Shown here piece by piece: positions 23,655 through 47,235 of a stretch of DNA of 64,000 nucleotides. The stretch lies in NCBI RefSeq assembly GCF_051106095.1, contig NC_135783.1, positions 64,791,447 to 64,855,446 on the forward strand, read 5' to 3'. The stretch comes from Pogona vitticeps. Taxonomy: Eukaryota; Chordata; Lepidosauria; Squamata; Agamidae. Under the pieces are notes generated by a model. It was given only the letters and a program-made list of their open reading frames with translations. It ran no database searches and was not told the DNA's origin. How positions within the stretch are numbered: the stretch's first letter is position 1; each line of letters starts with the position of its first letter. The position numbers were made by a program, and so were the translations under genes.

Positions 23655-24037
23655 TTACACTTAAATCCAATGACCCCTGAAAACAAAATTCAATTCCAAG
23701 AAAATGAAATGCCCCCCAAAACATTTAATGATTTAGTTGCAAGCGAATTTTAAGATGCAAAAAGAAATATAAAAAGGGCATAAAAACAAACCACAATGCA
23801 GGAACTAAAAATTTCAAGATGAAAACTCTGAAACTAAATTAAGATTGGAGGAAAATATATATTCATGCACACTGTAAAAAGGCTGCAGCCATCTTAACAG
23901 GTTTGGCTTGCTCCAGGGCCCCCCTACCGCCCCCCTTCTGCTCCAGCGCCCCCACACCGCCGCTTTTCGTTCTATCGCCCCCCTGAAAAATGAAATTGCC
24001 CCCTGGGGGGCATTATCGCCCACGTTAAGAACCACTG
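23479..24037. mobile_element. hAT-type MITE copy A with 8-bp target duplication
   Basis: Terminal inverted repeats cagtggttcttaacc / cgttaagaaccactg. The 8-bp duplication CAATAGTG flanks it exactly (23471-23478, 24038-24045). The interior carries an expanded (TTTA)n tract (about 23572-23655) and a C-rich region with many cgccccc motifs. No transposase. It is the same family as 50308-50802. Confidence 0.9.
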
Positions 24038-24770
24038 CAATAGTGGAGGAGGGCTGACTAGCACACTCCCCTCAAAATGCTTTGGTTTTCTGTACTTATT
24101 TAATGATCTCTCGTACAGTGATTTCTGGATTCATACTCAATACATTAATTAATAACATGTTATGCATATGTCTTGCATTAAAAGCAAGGGCAGATTCTAC
24201 CATTATTAAATCACTAAAAAAAATTTTAAATAGCCAGCTTTCAGCATATACTAGTCTTCATCAGGCTGTGTTGTGGATACTGCAGAAAGATGTATATGCA
24301 AGTCCCCCAAATCATGGCAGATTCTGTGCCAGGTCTGCTTCTTAAATGCAAGTTCAAAAATGGAGGCTGCAAATACAAGTCAGGAATAAGATGGGCCTGA
24401 ATCAGAAAAATGGTGATTCATTTTGATTTGTGATTCATCAAGGCTGTCAAATTACGAATTTACTTTTTTTCCTGACGAATTGATGAATTGATTTGTCAAT
24501 TTATTGTTTACTTTAAAACCCTATAAAACAGCCCCCCAAACACCTAGAGACACCAAATTTGCACAGAAGCATTTCCTGACTCTCCTCCACAAGTCCTGCA
24601 AGTTTGATGAAACTTGGGTTTCAGATGTCTTACACCCACAAGTAGCCTCCCACAGGAAAGTTCCCCTCAGGCCTCTAGAGACACCAAAATCACAAAAACC
24701 TGCTAATGATTCTCTTCTATTATCCCTTCAAGTCTGGTGAGGAATGGGTTTCAGACATACAAGTTATATA

Positions 24771-25805
24771 CAGTATATCACAGAAGTGAGTACACCTCCT
24801 CACATTTCATAAATATTTTAGTATATCTTTTCATGTGACAACACTGAAGAAATGACACTTGGCTACAATGTAAAGCAGTGAGTATACAACTTGTATAACA
24901 GTGTAAGTGTGCTGTCCCCTAAAAAATAACACAACACACAGCCATTCATGTCTAAACAGCTGGCAACAAAAGTGAGTCACCCCTAAGTGACAATGTCCAA
25001 ATTGGGCAGGAAGTGTCAATATTTTGTGTGGCCACCATTATTTTCCAGCACTGCCTTAACCCTCTTGGACATAGAGTTCATCAGAGCTTCACAGGTTGCC
25101 ACTGGAGTCCTCTTCCACTCCTCCATGATGACATCACAGGGCTGGTGAATGTTAGAGACCTTGCGCACCTCCACCTTCCTTTTCAGGATGCCCCACAGAT
25201 GCTCAATAGGGTTTAGGTCTGGAGACATGCTTGGCCAGTCCATCACCTTTCCCCTCAGCTTCTTTAGCAAGGCAGTGGTTGTTCTGGAGGTGTGTTTGGG
25301 CTCGTTCTCATGTTGGAATACTGCCCTGCGGCCCAGTCTCCAAAGGAAGGGGATCATGCTCTGCTTCAGTATGTCACAGTACATGTTGGCATTCATGGTT
25401 CCCTCAATGAACTGTAGCTCCCCAGTGCTGGCAGCACTCATGCAGCCGCAGATCATGACACTCCCACCATCATGCTTGACTGCAGGCACAACACACTTAT
25501 CTTTGTATGCCTCACCTGGTTGCCGGCACACACACTTGACACCATCTGAACCAAATAAGTATCACCTTTAGAAGAGGCTTCCTTCTGGGACAGCAGCCCT
25601 GGTGACCAATTTGCTGCAGTGTGTGGTATATGGTCTGAGCACTAACAGGCTGACCCCCATCCCTTCAATTTCTGCAGCAATGCTGGCAGCACTCATAGGT
25701 CTATTTCTCGGTCAATCTCTGGATATGACGCTGAGCATGGGCACTCTACTACTTTGGTCTGGTTTGGACAGGGTCTTTGGATTATAGGGAGTCCTTCCTA
25801 CATAC
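24771..25805 (-). mobile_element. Tc1-like DNA transposon, transposase on minus strand
   Basis: Terminal sequence tacagtatatcacagaagtg (TA plus Tc1-type TIR) begins at 24769. A long open minus frame of 171 codons (25016-25531) has DDE-transposase motifs: HDGGSVMICGCMSA, NEPKHTSRTT and SPDLNPIEHLWGILKRK. Upstream transposase sequence to about 25800 (QTIYHTLQQIGHQGCCPRRK-like) contains stops. The matching far TIR is not found, so this end is truncated. This Tc1 type is widespread in fish and other vertebrates. Confidence 0.88.
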
Positions 25806-26080
25806 AGTATTTGTAAAGTTTTGTAAACATTTCCTCCCTTCGGTTGGGACCACAACATTTCTCTATGCTCGACAATAAACCACCCTCACGCTAAAACCAG
25901 TCAACCCGTGAACTCAGGAGACTATAAGGGAGCGCTGTGCCATTGCTGTTGCATAAAACTTTGCTGCAGAGCGTGTAATAAGCTTGATGTAAAATTTATC
26001 AGGTCTCCCTGGATATCTGAGACTGATTGGGCTCAGGAGGCTGGTGTGTAGCTCTCTATAGAAAAGACGGTACAGTAAGA

Positions 26081-26216
26081 CAGTGGTTCTTAACCTTTGT
26101 TACTCGAATGTTTTTGAACTGCAACTCCCAGAAACCCCAGTCAGGGCAGCTGGTGGTGAAGGCTTCTGGGAATTGCAGTCCAAAACTCCTGAGTAACCCA
26201 AGGTTAAGAACCAGTG
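26081..26216. mobile_element. Short hAT-type MITE with 8-bp duplication
   Basis: 136 bp from cagtggttcttaacctttgt to ccaaggttaagaaccagtg. The 8-bp direct repeat CAGTAAGA flanks it (26073-26080, 26217-26224). It interrupts the LINE reading frame right after VETVGHVLLHC. Confidence 0.88.
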
Positions 26217-26740
26217 CAGTAAGACATGACCTACAGTCTCCACTTGGCTATCATTAAATGGACACAGGCAATCTGAGATAGGCATATGTTGAAATCTTCC
26301 CTCCATGAGCTTAGAGGGCAAAACATTTAGTCTCACTAATGTGAAGGCTCTTCTGGTCTTTGTTGACATTGTGCTTGTCAAATATAAAGATACTGTTAAG
26401 GCATTATTAGTAACAACACTGTACAGTGGACCCTCGACCTACGGAATTAATCCATATTGGAACGGTTTCCGTAGGTCGAAAAGTCTGTAGGTCGAAAATG
26501 CATTTCCTATAGAAATGCATTGAAAACCATTTAATCTGTAACCGGTCCAAGAAACCCCCCCACACACACACACAAAATTTAAAATAAATAAAACTTACCT
26601 TTCTGAAGCCTTCCAGGGGTCTCCCGCCGCCACTATTGCCGCTGCCCGAGGCCTCCAAGGGCTTCTCTGCCGCTGCCGGAGGCCTCTCGGAGGTCCCTCG
26701 CTGCCGCCATCACTGCTGCTGGAGGACTCTTGGAGGTGCC

Positions 26741-27217
26741 TGTCACATACAGCACTGATGGTACCTGTCTGTCATGGGTTTGGAGGGAAAGTTCCAGCCT
26801 ATGGGGAGTGGAAGGCGGGACATCAGGGGGGAGGAGCTGTACTCTATATATATTTGGAGCTTGTGTGGAGAGTTAGGAGTTGGAGTCTGTGTGTCAGACT
26901 GAGTACAGCTATGTGTCAGTTAGTACATACCTGATAGGTTCAGGTTTCTATTTAGGTAGCCAGAACTGATAGGTTCAGGGTCTGCGCGTTACCTTAAAGG
27001 GTTCTGTGGGAACCAAGCGGTTGTATGTGTGTGATTGGGGTTATGCCACGTTACATTATCCTATTTACCTGATTCTTTTATGTACCCTGTTGTTTCAATA
27101 AACCTTGTTCTTTTGTTTAGTAAAATCCATTCCTGGTCTGTGTGACTCCTTATAGGGAATGGTTGGTGGCAGCATAATTACAGGGTGGTATACTCCAGTA
27201 GGTCTGGGGTTGCCACA
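26741..27217 (+). mobile_element. Solo LTR fossil inside the Tigger-like element
   Basis: 477 bp running from TGTCACATAC to TTGCCACA, flanked by a 4-bp repeat TGCC (26737-26740, 27218-27221). It has a TATA-like ctatatatattt near 26842, AATAAA near 27098 and a tggtggcagc motif close to its end. This is the same layout as the solo LTR at 11308-11773. No internal genes. Probably Ty3-like or ERV kin; younger than the host Tigger-like element. Confidence 0.65.
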
Positions 27218-27231
27218 TGCCCCACCCCCAC

Positions 27232-27950
27232 CGATGCAGGGTTTCCCAGGGCAGACCAGGCCTACCAGGGAAGGGCTTCCCCGGTAGGCCCAGTCTACTG
27301 CATGGGCAAGCCCTCCCCTGGTAGGCCCGGTCTACTCCCACGGCTTTCCCAGGTAGTAGACCAGGCCTACCAGGGGATGCCCTTCCCTGGTAGGCCTGGT
27401 CCACCCTGGGAAAGCCTGTGTCAGCAGGGAAGAACCTCCGGAGGCCTTTGCCGCCACCATCTGAGGCCTCTCGGAGGTCCCCTGCCACCACCGATAGTGC
27501 CTCTAAAGCACTATCGGCGGTGGGGGACCTTTAAGAGGCCTCAGATGGCGACGGCAAAGGCCTCCGGAGGGCCACCGCCGCTGGGAGCCGAGCTGCGCTG
27601 GGCAATCCCGGCCATGCTCAGACTCCTGGACTCCCCCGCTGGCACTGCTGTCTGAGCGCGGCGCGGCTCGGTTCCCAGCAGCGGCAACGGCAGCGGGAGA
27701 CCTTCGGATGCCTTTCAGGGCTTCTCCGCTGCCATGGGAGGCATCTCGGAGGTCCTCCCGGCGCCAATCATGCCTCTGAAGCACAATCGGCGGTGGCAGG
27801 AGACTTCCGAGATGCCTCCCATGGTGGCGGAGAAGCCCTGGAAGGCATCCGGAGGCACAATCGGCAGCCTACGGACTGGAAGGGGGAGGCAGGGAAGCAC
27901 CAAATTCGAATTTGGCGCTTTCCCTGCCTCCCCCTTCCGGTCCGTAGGTC
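27232..27950. repeat. Chain of five GC-rich palindromes
   Basis: Inverted repeats follow each other: about 27238-27420 (ggcctaccaggg / ccctggtaggcc arms), 27435-27570 (arms of about 64 bp centred near 27502, starting and ending cctccggagg), 27586-27680 (gctgggagccgag / ctcggttcccagc), 27707-27852 (ggatgccttt.. / ..ggaaggcatcc) and 27872-27946 (centred on aattcgaatt). All lie inside the Tigger-like element. Confidence 0.85.
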
Positions 27951-28678
27951 AATTTTCCAGCCACAAATCAATTGGAAATCTTGCGGCCAGAGAAGTCCGG
28001 ACCTCGAAAAGTATGCACATCGAGCCATACATACGTTGAGGGTCCACTGTATTTTCGTGACTGGCGCATATGCTCTCGAAGTTCTATGTCCCAGGTTCTT
28101 TGTTTGAGGGCTGCTTTAGCACCTACATGCCCCATTGCCAAAAGAACATTGGTGGAAAAACCCACTTACCTTATTTCTCTTGTAAGTTGTAGTTTCCATT
28201 ATGATTGAAAGGAGTTAAAAAGTGACACCTGTGCCAAGCCTTCTGAAGAGAAGAAAAGCTTTAGCCAGTAATTAAACATATGGACTTGGGCGCTTGCTCT
28301 TATGGCGATTAAGCCAGCCTCCAAACAAAGGGCTACATTAGGTGTACAGGTGGATACAGTCAGAATAGATCTCAAAAATTTGGTTTGAACTACCTCAAGA
28401 GGATGTAGGTCAAATAAAGCAAACAATTGGCACCCGTAGAGCATTTGAGCAACAACTTTAGCCTTGAAAACCTGAACGACTCAGGGGATATGGTGACTCC
28501 TTTTGGTGTGAAAAAAATCTTGTTAATGCCACTGCACTTTTATGAGCATTCAGTGCTGCATACTTTATATGGGGGCCCCAGGACCCAAGGTGTGAAAGAT
28601 TATGCTCAAATATTTGTAGCTGGAAACCTGCTCTATGGGATGGCCATTGATAGCCCAATTGTGCTTTACTCTTCTTCT

Positions 28679-29262
28679 ACTGACCATGAGAACTTTGGTC
28701 TTTGCTCCCGATCGGTCATAGGGCAGATCGGTGTGGTCCGTACCGCGCAAACCGTCCCACAACATGGGTGTCTCGCCCAGTCCCCCTCCCGCTGACTCTG
28801 GAGTAAAGAGGGACTGGGATGGATCACTCGCCTCCCCCCACACTGATTGCGTGGGTAAACTACCACAGTCCATTCCAGGGGGTCTACCTCTTGACCGCGC
28901 ACGACGAACTCCGGCAGTCCTGGCAGCAATCCTCCATCCACTTGTAAATTCAGGAACTCTTTAAGTAGCTTCAGAAAACTCTCATGGCCCATGCTCCATT
29001 CTGTCTGAGCAGACCTGTCTTTCTTGTCTGCCGGTTCACTCTTTACCACTCTAAAGCTTCCCGCCTTTTCCCCCTCATTTATATCCTCCCATACAATTAA
29101 GTCTAGCTCCTTCCCTCTCTCGTCAGCCAGACACACTTCCCTATGTTGCTGCACCTCTCTGTCATCTGGGTCCACCTCCACTAATATCCCTTCTACACAT
29201 TCTGAGCCTCCTTCTCCTCCTTTGATAGAGGAGGATGGCTCACTCCCTTTCTCTCCTTCACA
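28679..29262 (-). other. Unassigned open frame, about 195 codons, mobile-element context
   Basis: This minus frame is open from the BovB junction near 29262 down to 28666 and reads GEKGSEPSSSIKGGEGGSEC, later VQQHREVCLADERGKELDL, then GHESFLKLLKEFLNLQVDG. It is acidic and low in hydrophobic residues. I do not recognise the family. It lies between a BovB tail and a LINE reverse transcriptase, so it may be the ORF1 or linker region of that LINE or another element. The apparent 310-codon length is inflated by antisense BovB sequence. Confidence 0.35.
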
Positions 29263-29860
29263 TATGGAGACAGTGACAGATTTTACTTTCTTGGGCACCA
29301 TGATCATTGCAGATGGTGACAGCAGCCATGAAATTAAAAGACACCTGCTTCTTGGGAGGAAAGTGATGATAAACTTAGACAGCATCTTAAAAAGCAGAGA
29401 CATCACCTTGCCGAAAAAGGTCTGCATGCTTAAAGCTATCCTTTTTCCAGTAACGATGTATGGAAGTGAGAGCTGGACCATAAAGAAGGCTGACTGCCAA
29501 ATAATTGATGCTTTTAAATTGTGGCGCTGGAGGAGACTCTTGAGAGTCCCCTGGACTGCAAGGAGAACAAACCTATCCATTCTGAAGGAAATCGACACAG
29601 CGTGCTCACTGGAAAGACAGATCCTGAAGCTGAGGCTCCAATACTTTGGTCATATCATGGGAAGACCCCCCCCCCTGGAAAACACCCTGAAAGTGTGAAG
29701 GCAAGAGAAGGGGACAACAGAGGACGAGATGGCTGGACAGTGTCATTGAAGCTACCAACATGAATCTGACCAACCTCCGGAGGCAATGGAAGACAAGAGG
29801 GCCTGTGTGCTCTGGTCCATGGAGTCATGAAGAGTTGGACACAACAACTAAACAACAAGG
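29263..29860 (+). mobile_element. BovB (RTE) LINE, 3' portion
   Basis: The plus frame reads SHEIKRHLLLGRKVMINLDS, then ILKSRDITLPKKV, MYGSESWTIKKADCQIIDAF and RRLLRVPWTARRTNLSILKE, the classic BovB reverse-transcriptase C-terminus. It ends near ttggacacaacaactaaaca, the BovB 3' end. 5'-truncated. Confidence 0.92.
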
Positions 29861-30897
29861 ACCACACAGCTTTATTATTTATAGACAGATAGATATCTTT
29901 CTGTAGCATATAATCTTGTTAAATTTCATGTTACTTTATGTATATTCATGGATTTGGATATAGTGTTAATACTATTTGATGGGGAACAAGACTGAGGTAG
30001 TAGTGATTCCTTCATGGCTTGGCTGTGGGTCTCTTTCACACATTTCTTCAGCTACCACGGGAAACAGAGGATTGGATGGATCTTTGGTCTGATCCACGAC
30101 AACCCATTTAAAAATTTTTTTTAGTAACATTCATAGTATCACTATGCAAGTTAGAACTGTAGTACAATACTATCACATTACTTACAAATTATTTCAGTAG
30201 ATTGTCTTTATTTATACATCCACTAATTCATATTTTAACGGCAGCCCATGTTTTTGGGATTGTTTCTTTTCAGCATTTTGATCAAGAGCCTTAAGGGTAG
30301 ACATCAATATTATGCATAGCTTGCTTTACTATGGAACTTAATATATATTCCCATATGGGTACATATACATGACATTTTGTTATGGTACATATAAATAAAG
30401 GATGTTACTGCTGAAAGGTCAACCTCTCTTCCTCCATTGGTTCATGGGTATTTTTAAAGACTTGCAGTTCTGTCTCTTCTAGATCATATACTACTTTCCT
30501 TTTGATACTAGTTATTTTGTACAGGACACTCATGTTTACAGTAGTCAAAAGATACTTATAGTTTAATTATCCACCATGTATTGACTTAAACATGTGTTTC
30601 TCAAGGCACTGGACCAAAAGTGACAAAGGTGAAGGAAATTAGGTGAAAGGGTTATTTATCTCTATATTTGAAGAAGCTGTCTCTATAGTTATTGGGAGGC
30701 ATGGATGTACAAAATCCCAATCAATAGTTCTTGCAGACGTGTCACTGTTATTCTAAATTAAAAATCCCTTTTCATAGCGGGAAGTATTTTCGTAGAATTT
30801 ATTTTGAGGATGAAAAACTACCAACTCAAAAGATACAAGCCAAACCAAAACCTCCCCTTTAAGTGTGCTGTTTATATCCTTTCAAAACAGCAATTCA

Positions 30898-32610
30898 GAG
30901 GCGGGGCTTTGTTGCGGTGCTGCCAGCAACTCTAGAGAGGAGCTCTCTGGAAAAGCTGGACCCCTCCAGCCCGGGATCCCCCTTTTGAAATGGGGATCAA
31001 AGGAGAGTCTAGAAGAAGTCTCTCTGAAGCAGATGGTGAGCAGCAGAAGGAGAAGAAAGGGAGGCAGACCCGGACTTTTTTCTTCTGAAGAAATCACCGT
31101 GCATGGACTGGAGCGGGCGCCATTTTTTGGGCACTGAGCCGCGAGGAACCCTTTACTGGGGGAGAGGAGAGCAATCAATATAAACTAAAAATATATAACA
31201 AGTAAGTAAGCCGAAGCCTCTGATTTATGAAACAGCCTCATTAAGCTGAAATAAGAATGAAAATATTTGGCGGAAAGAATAAATGCAGCGGCGGGTTTAT
31301 CTTATCAGTCTGACTCAAAAGCGAAACTAAGCTTCTCCAAGTGAACTATTAAAACAGCAGGCTGATTCTAAAGCCGAGAGTCTGAGATGGAAAAATAAAT
31401 CTTATGTTTCTGGAGAAGAATCCCAGACAGCAACACCGTCTGGCTGGATTTAAGAGACTTCGGTGGATGCAGTGTGGCTGGGATACGTTACTCTTTGCCT
31501 TCTCTGGACTTTGTGAACTATAAATAATAGAATTTGGTGGTTTTCGGGAGAAGGAGCTGACGTGGCCGACTGGACTAAGGAGCATTAAGGGGTTAATGAA
31601 GATCACAAGACGAGCTCCAAGGACAATCTACTGGACAGTTTGAGACTCTGTGACTGTTGTTTAGTTTATCGGACTGCAGACCGCGTGTGAGTCTAATAAT
31701 AGAAGCTTGCTGAACTCAGGAGAAGAAGAAATAACTGCGTACAATATTTGGACAAAGATTGGAGGGAGATCTAAGGGGAGGTTTATGATGAGGGGTTTGA
31801 ATTGTTGATAAAATTGTGGAAACTGTGGAAGAATTTCTAGGGGGTGATTATTGTGGTATTTATATAAACCCCAAAGCCTGAGATGGACCCCCAAAATTCA
31901 AAAGAACAAATGGAGACTTGGTCTGTTCAATCCCAAAGTTCTGGAATAGAGGTGCAAGAAATAGAAAAGAATGGCAGATTAATATACAAAGGCTAATATT
32001 AACACGGTTCCAGCAAGTGAACGCAGGTCTTAGCAAATTAGAAGATTTGATGAAAGGGACGAAAGAGGGGACAGTAGATGCCAAACAAAACTTAAATGAA
32101 GTTGTACAGACTTTAGAATCGTCTGTATTAGACATGACACCAGGTAATATGAATGTAGTAGAGAGTTATCCAGTGACCCATGCAGCTTCCAAAATTAAAA
32201 AGCATTATGACAAAAATCCTAAGGAGGCAGAGATACTGAAACCAGAAAATTTTATGGTGAAAATATGGGAAGTGAAAAAAATGAATATTCTGTCAGATGG
32301 GCTGAAAGACTGTTCAATTCAAAAAGAAACTGAACGATGGGATGTATTGTATAAATGGCAGCAGCTACCAGACAATGTTGGAATAACATAGAATAAAATT
32401 AAAGTTAAATGATAAGATAAAAGCAGGAGGGTAATCAAATTGTGAAAAAGCAAAAAGTTGATATGTATTAGTAATATGAATTGATTGGATGATGTTATAC
32501 TTTATGCTCTCCTATCCCCCAAAACCATTTTTCCTTTCCTATCCCCTCTTTCTTTTTGTACCCTCTATCCCTGTTCTTAAATAAAAATTAAAAATTAAAA
32601 AAAAAAAAAA
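30898..32610 (+). mobile_element. 5'-intact L1-type insertion lacking ORF2
   Basis: A 1.7-kb insertion with a GC-rich start (gaggcggggctttgttgcgg) and a run of A at 32590-32612, flanked by a direct repeat AACAGCAATTCA (30886-30897 and 32611-32622). An ORF1-like segment starts at 31883 (MDPQNSKEQMETWSVQSQSS). Another frame gives DAKQNLNEVVQTLESSV and continues to 32391. No reverse-transcriptase or endonuclease domain is present. It looks like a non-autonomous or internally deleted L1. Confidence 0.75.
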
Positions 32611-33052
32611 AACAGCAATTCAAAAAGCCAGGAAGAAAATAACCATTTTTGTTATCTCTTACTTGGAAGCAAAGATAACACTAGTTGTCCAGCTTGATTG
32701 CCTGCTTTGTAAGAGGTTAAAAGTCATGTACAAAGGCAGCATTACCTAGATTAGTATAATCTTTTCAAGATAAATAATCTACAGGTTTGAAATGGAAAGC
32801 TTCTGAAAGTCCTTCAGGAACTACATTTATCTGATAGCTATCTTAATTTTTCAGAAAAGTATCCTGTTCTAAAATTTACATGAAGAAGTTGCCATGGTGA
32901 CCTGATGAGGTGGCAGCTCTGTCGCTGGTTCCTGCGATCAGCACCTCATAATATTGCTGCAGGATCTTCTGCAGTTGGATCTCTCCCCGTGCAAAATATC
33001 AAAATGGCCAGTGGTCTTCTTTTAGGATTGTTTATGCTTCAACTAACTTCTC

Positions 33053-33200
33053 ATATTTTTATTTATTTATTTAATCCCATTTTTCTCCTTAAATATGACC
33101 CAAGGTGGCCAACAGCATTAAAAGACAATATTTAAAGCTAAAAACAGACCTAGACACTCCCGGGTCCCAGGATGATGATCCTTTCCACCCACCCACGCCA
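33053..33200 (-). mobile_element. CR1-type LINE tail
   Basis: A short (TTTA)n, then atcccatttttctccttaaa..gacccaaggtggccaacagc and aaaagacaatatttaaagct. The same unit is at 57850-57925. Confidence 0.55.
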
Positions 33201-33849
33201 GGAGAGATGTCTTTAAAAAGAAAAGCTTGGATTCAAACGGTCTTCACAGGCAAACCATCATGGGAGAGGTGCAATCTCTCCTATGTCGCAGAAGGTAAAT
33301 GAGAATTTCTTTGTGAGTCTCTCTAGTCTAGATCATAAACAATAGAAGCTATTTTAACAACAAATTTTAACTAGCTATTTTTAACAGCCGCTCCCTCTCT
33401 GTCCTGATGTTCCCTATTTGTCAAATTAATTAAATGTGATTTAATTACTGTTGATCAGATTTAGCATTTGTTCCGGTACTTTTCCAGCTGCTATTTCACC
33501 CTAAGGTCCCCCCGAGCTGAATCCAATACACTGCTTTGGTTCCTCCAACATAACAACAACACATTAAGTCCTAATCCTGACCCTGAACTCCACGCTGAAA
33601 AGAGGGTTATCGCCTGGCAGATGCCAAGGGCGGTCTCTTCGCACTTGACAAATCTCAGTCTAGATCCTGTTCTCGATCCTTGCCCTTGAATTAAGAGAAC
33701 GGCGTCGCCAAGCTCAAGCACAACTGACTGATGAGTGAGAAACGGGTCCGGGGATAAACAAGCTGCAACCGTTTTGACTCCGTACATACTTATCGCCCTT
33801 GACTGCCAAAGCCAAAACCATACGAAGGGCAGGGATAGGGGAGATTCAC

Positions 33850-34304
33850 GCCAGGCCATCGCGGCTCACCAATCGGAAACAAGAAGTTGCCCGCGCGCAA
33901 CCAATCGCGGAGCAGAAAAGTGCTCACCACCTTTACGTAAAGATCACCGCCTACCTCCGGATCGAAATCACCCTTTCCCTTTAAATTTTGCGGCATCATA
34001 GCCCTTCCCGCCGGGGGTCCCGCCCCTTTCCTTTTTACGACAACCCTCCTCCTCCTCCTCCTTTCCTGACTCCCGCCCACTGGATTATTATTATTCAGAA
34101 AGGGGCGCGGCAGGTTACACCAATGAGCGGCGGCGCTGCTCAGCCGGAAAGCAAAAGCCGGAGCCGGTCGTGAAGAGGCGGCTCGTCGGTTGTGACAGCG
34201 GCTTAAAGGGCTTGTCATTGGAAGAGGGAAAGAACGGCGCCGGGAGACCTTGGGGTTTTTTGGTGTTTTCTTCCCCCTCTCCGCCACCACCGTCCTCCTC
34301 CGCC
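33850..34304 (+). promoter_or_regulatory. MPC1 CpG-rich promoter and 5' UTR
   Basis: A TATA-less, GC- and CpG-rich stretch directly before the MPC1 ATG. It holds three CCAAT boxes (33869-33873, 33901-33905, 34120-34124), the kind bound by NF-Y, and a GC-box-like ggggcgcggc near 34102. CpG richness continues into intron 1 to about 35100, which is typical of a housekeeping-gene island. The exact start site is not visible. Confidence 0.7.
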
Positions 34305-46876
<12,572 letters not shown>

Positions 46877-47235
46877 TTGTTTATAAAGGGAAAATGAAAA
46901 AGGTGCTTCTCTTCAAAGTACAACAAAGGAAGGTCTTTGCCATCCACAGTTGCTCTGACTTGATAGTTTTGCATCAACACCATCTTCATGATCATTGCTA
47001 AAATACTCTGTCCAGCAATCATCATCCATCCATCCATTATTTTTTTAGTCTCTCTTCTACAAAGAATTACATAACAGTTTGAAACTGCATCACATATTTT
47101 TCTGCCTTATGTGTACTACAACTTTATACTTATGAAATTGTTTATCTTATATATAAATAACTTCTCTGAAAGATATGTTCTCTTAAACGTGCAACAAAGA
47201 AGCATTGAATAAATCTGTACAATTTGATACTGGAA
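46877..47235 (+). other. MPC1: MPC1 3' UTR
   Basis: Non-coding AT-rich sequence after the MPC1 stop, ending around a canonical AATAAA at 47208-47213. The cleavage site would be expected about 15-25 nt downstream. No other polyadenylation signal of equal quality lies between the stop and this one. Confidence 0.6.

Larger units (their letters stand above)
26424..28049. mobile_element. Tigger-like (pogo/mariner) non-autonomous element with palindromes
   Basis: Terminal inverted repeats cagtggaccctcgacc / ..gagggtccactg, flanked by TA on both sides (26422-26423, 28050-28051), the TA target duplication of mariner-type transposons. Two related short elements at 40198-40631 and 43404-43817 share cagtgg..cctcg ends. 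No transposase is seen. The interior is unusually GC- and CpG-rich and holds five large palindromes plus a solo LTR insertion. Confidence 0.8.
25815..28700 (-). mobile_element. LINE reverse-transcriptase C-terminal region, interrupted
   Basis: Minus-strand segments align as one LINE tail: KTKVLMVSRRRVKHNW and VSSYKYLSIIFHTLG (28565-28690), MLYGCQLFALFDLHPLEVV (28390-28444), and a zinc-knuckle-like end RRAFTLVRLNVLP, CPFNDSQVETVGHVLLH (26220-26381). The element is split by the Tigger-like insertion (26424-28049) and a hAT MITE (26081-26216). The clade (jockey/R4-like) is not certain. The open frame is decayed. Confidence 0.6.
29861..33849. other. Intergenic sequence upstream of MPC1
   Basis: 29861-30885 and 32623-33849, outside the L1-type insertion and CR1 tail, show no recognised feature except rising GC toward the MPC1 promoter. 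Confidence 0.45.

Noticed and set aside
27150-28107. Several overlapping GC-rich open frames
   Set aside because: They are long only because the palindromic GC-rich segment lacks stop codons; there is no homology and both strands are equally open.
34170-34304. In-frame upstream ATG extending MPC1 by 45 residues
   Set aside because: The extension is an arginine/glycine/proline-rich translation of the 5' UTR and is absent from the MPC1 family as I know it; the 34305 ATG has the better context.
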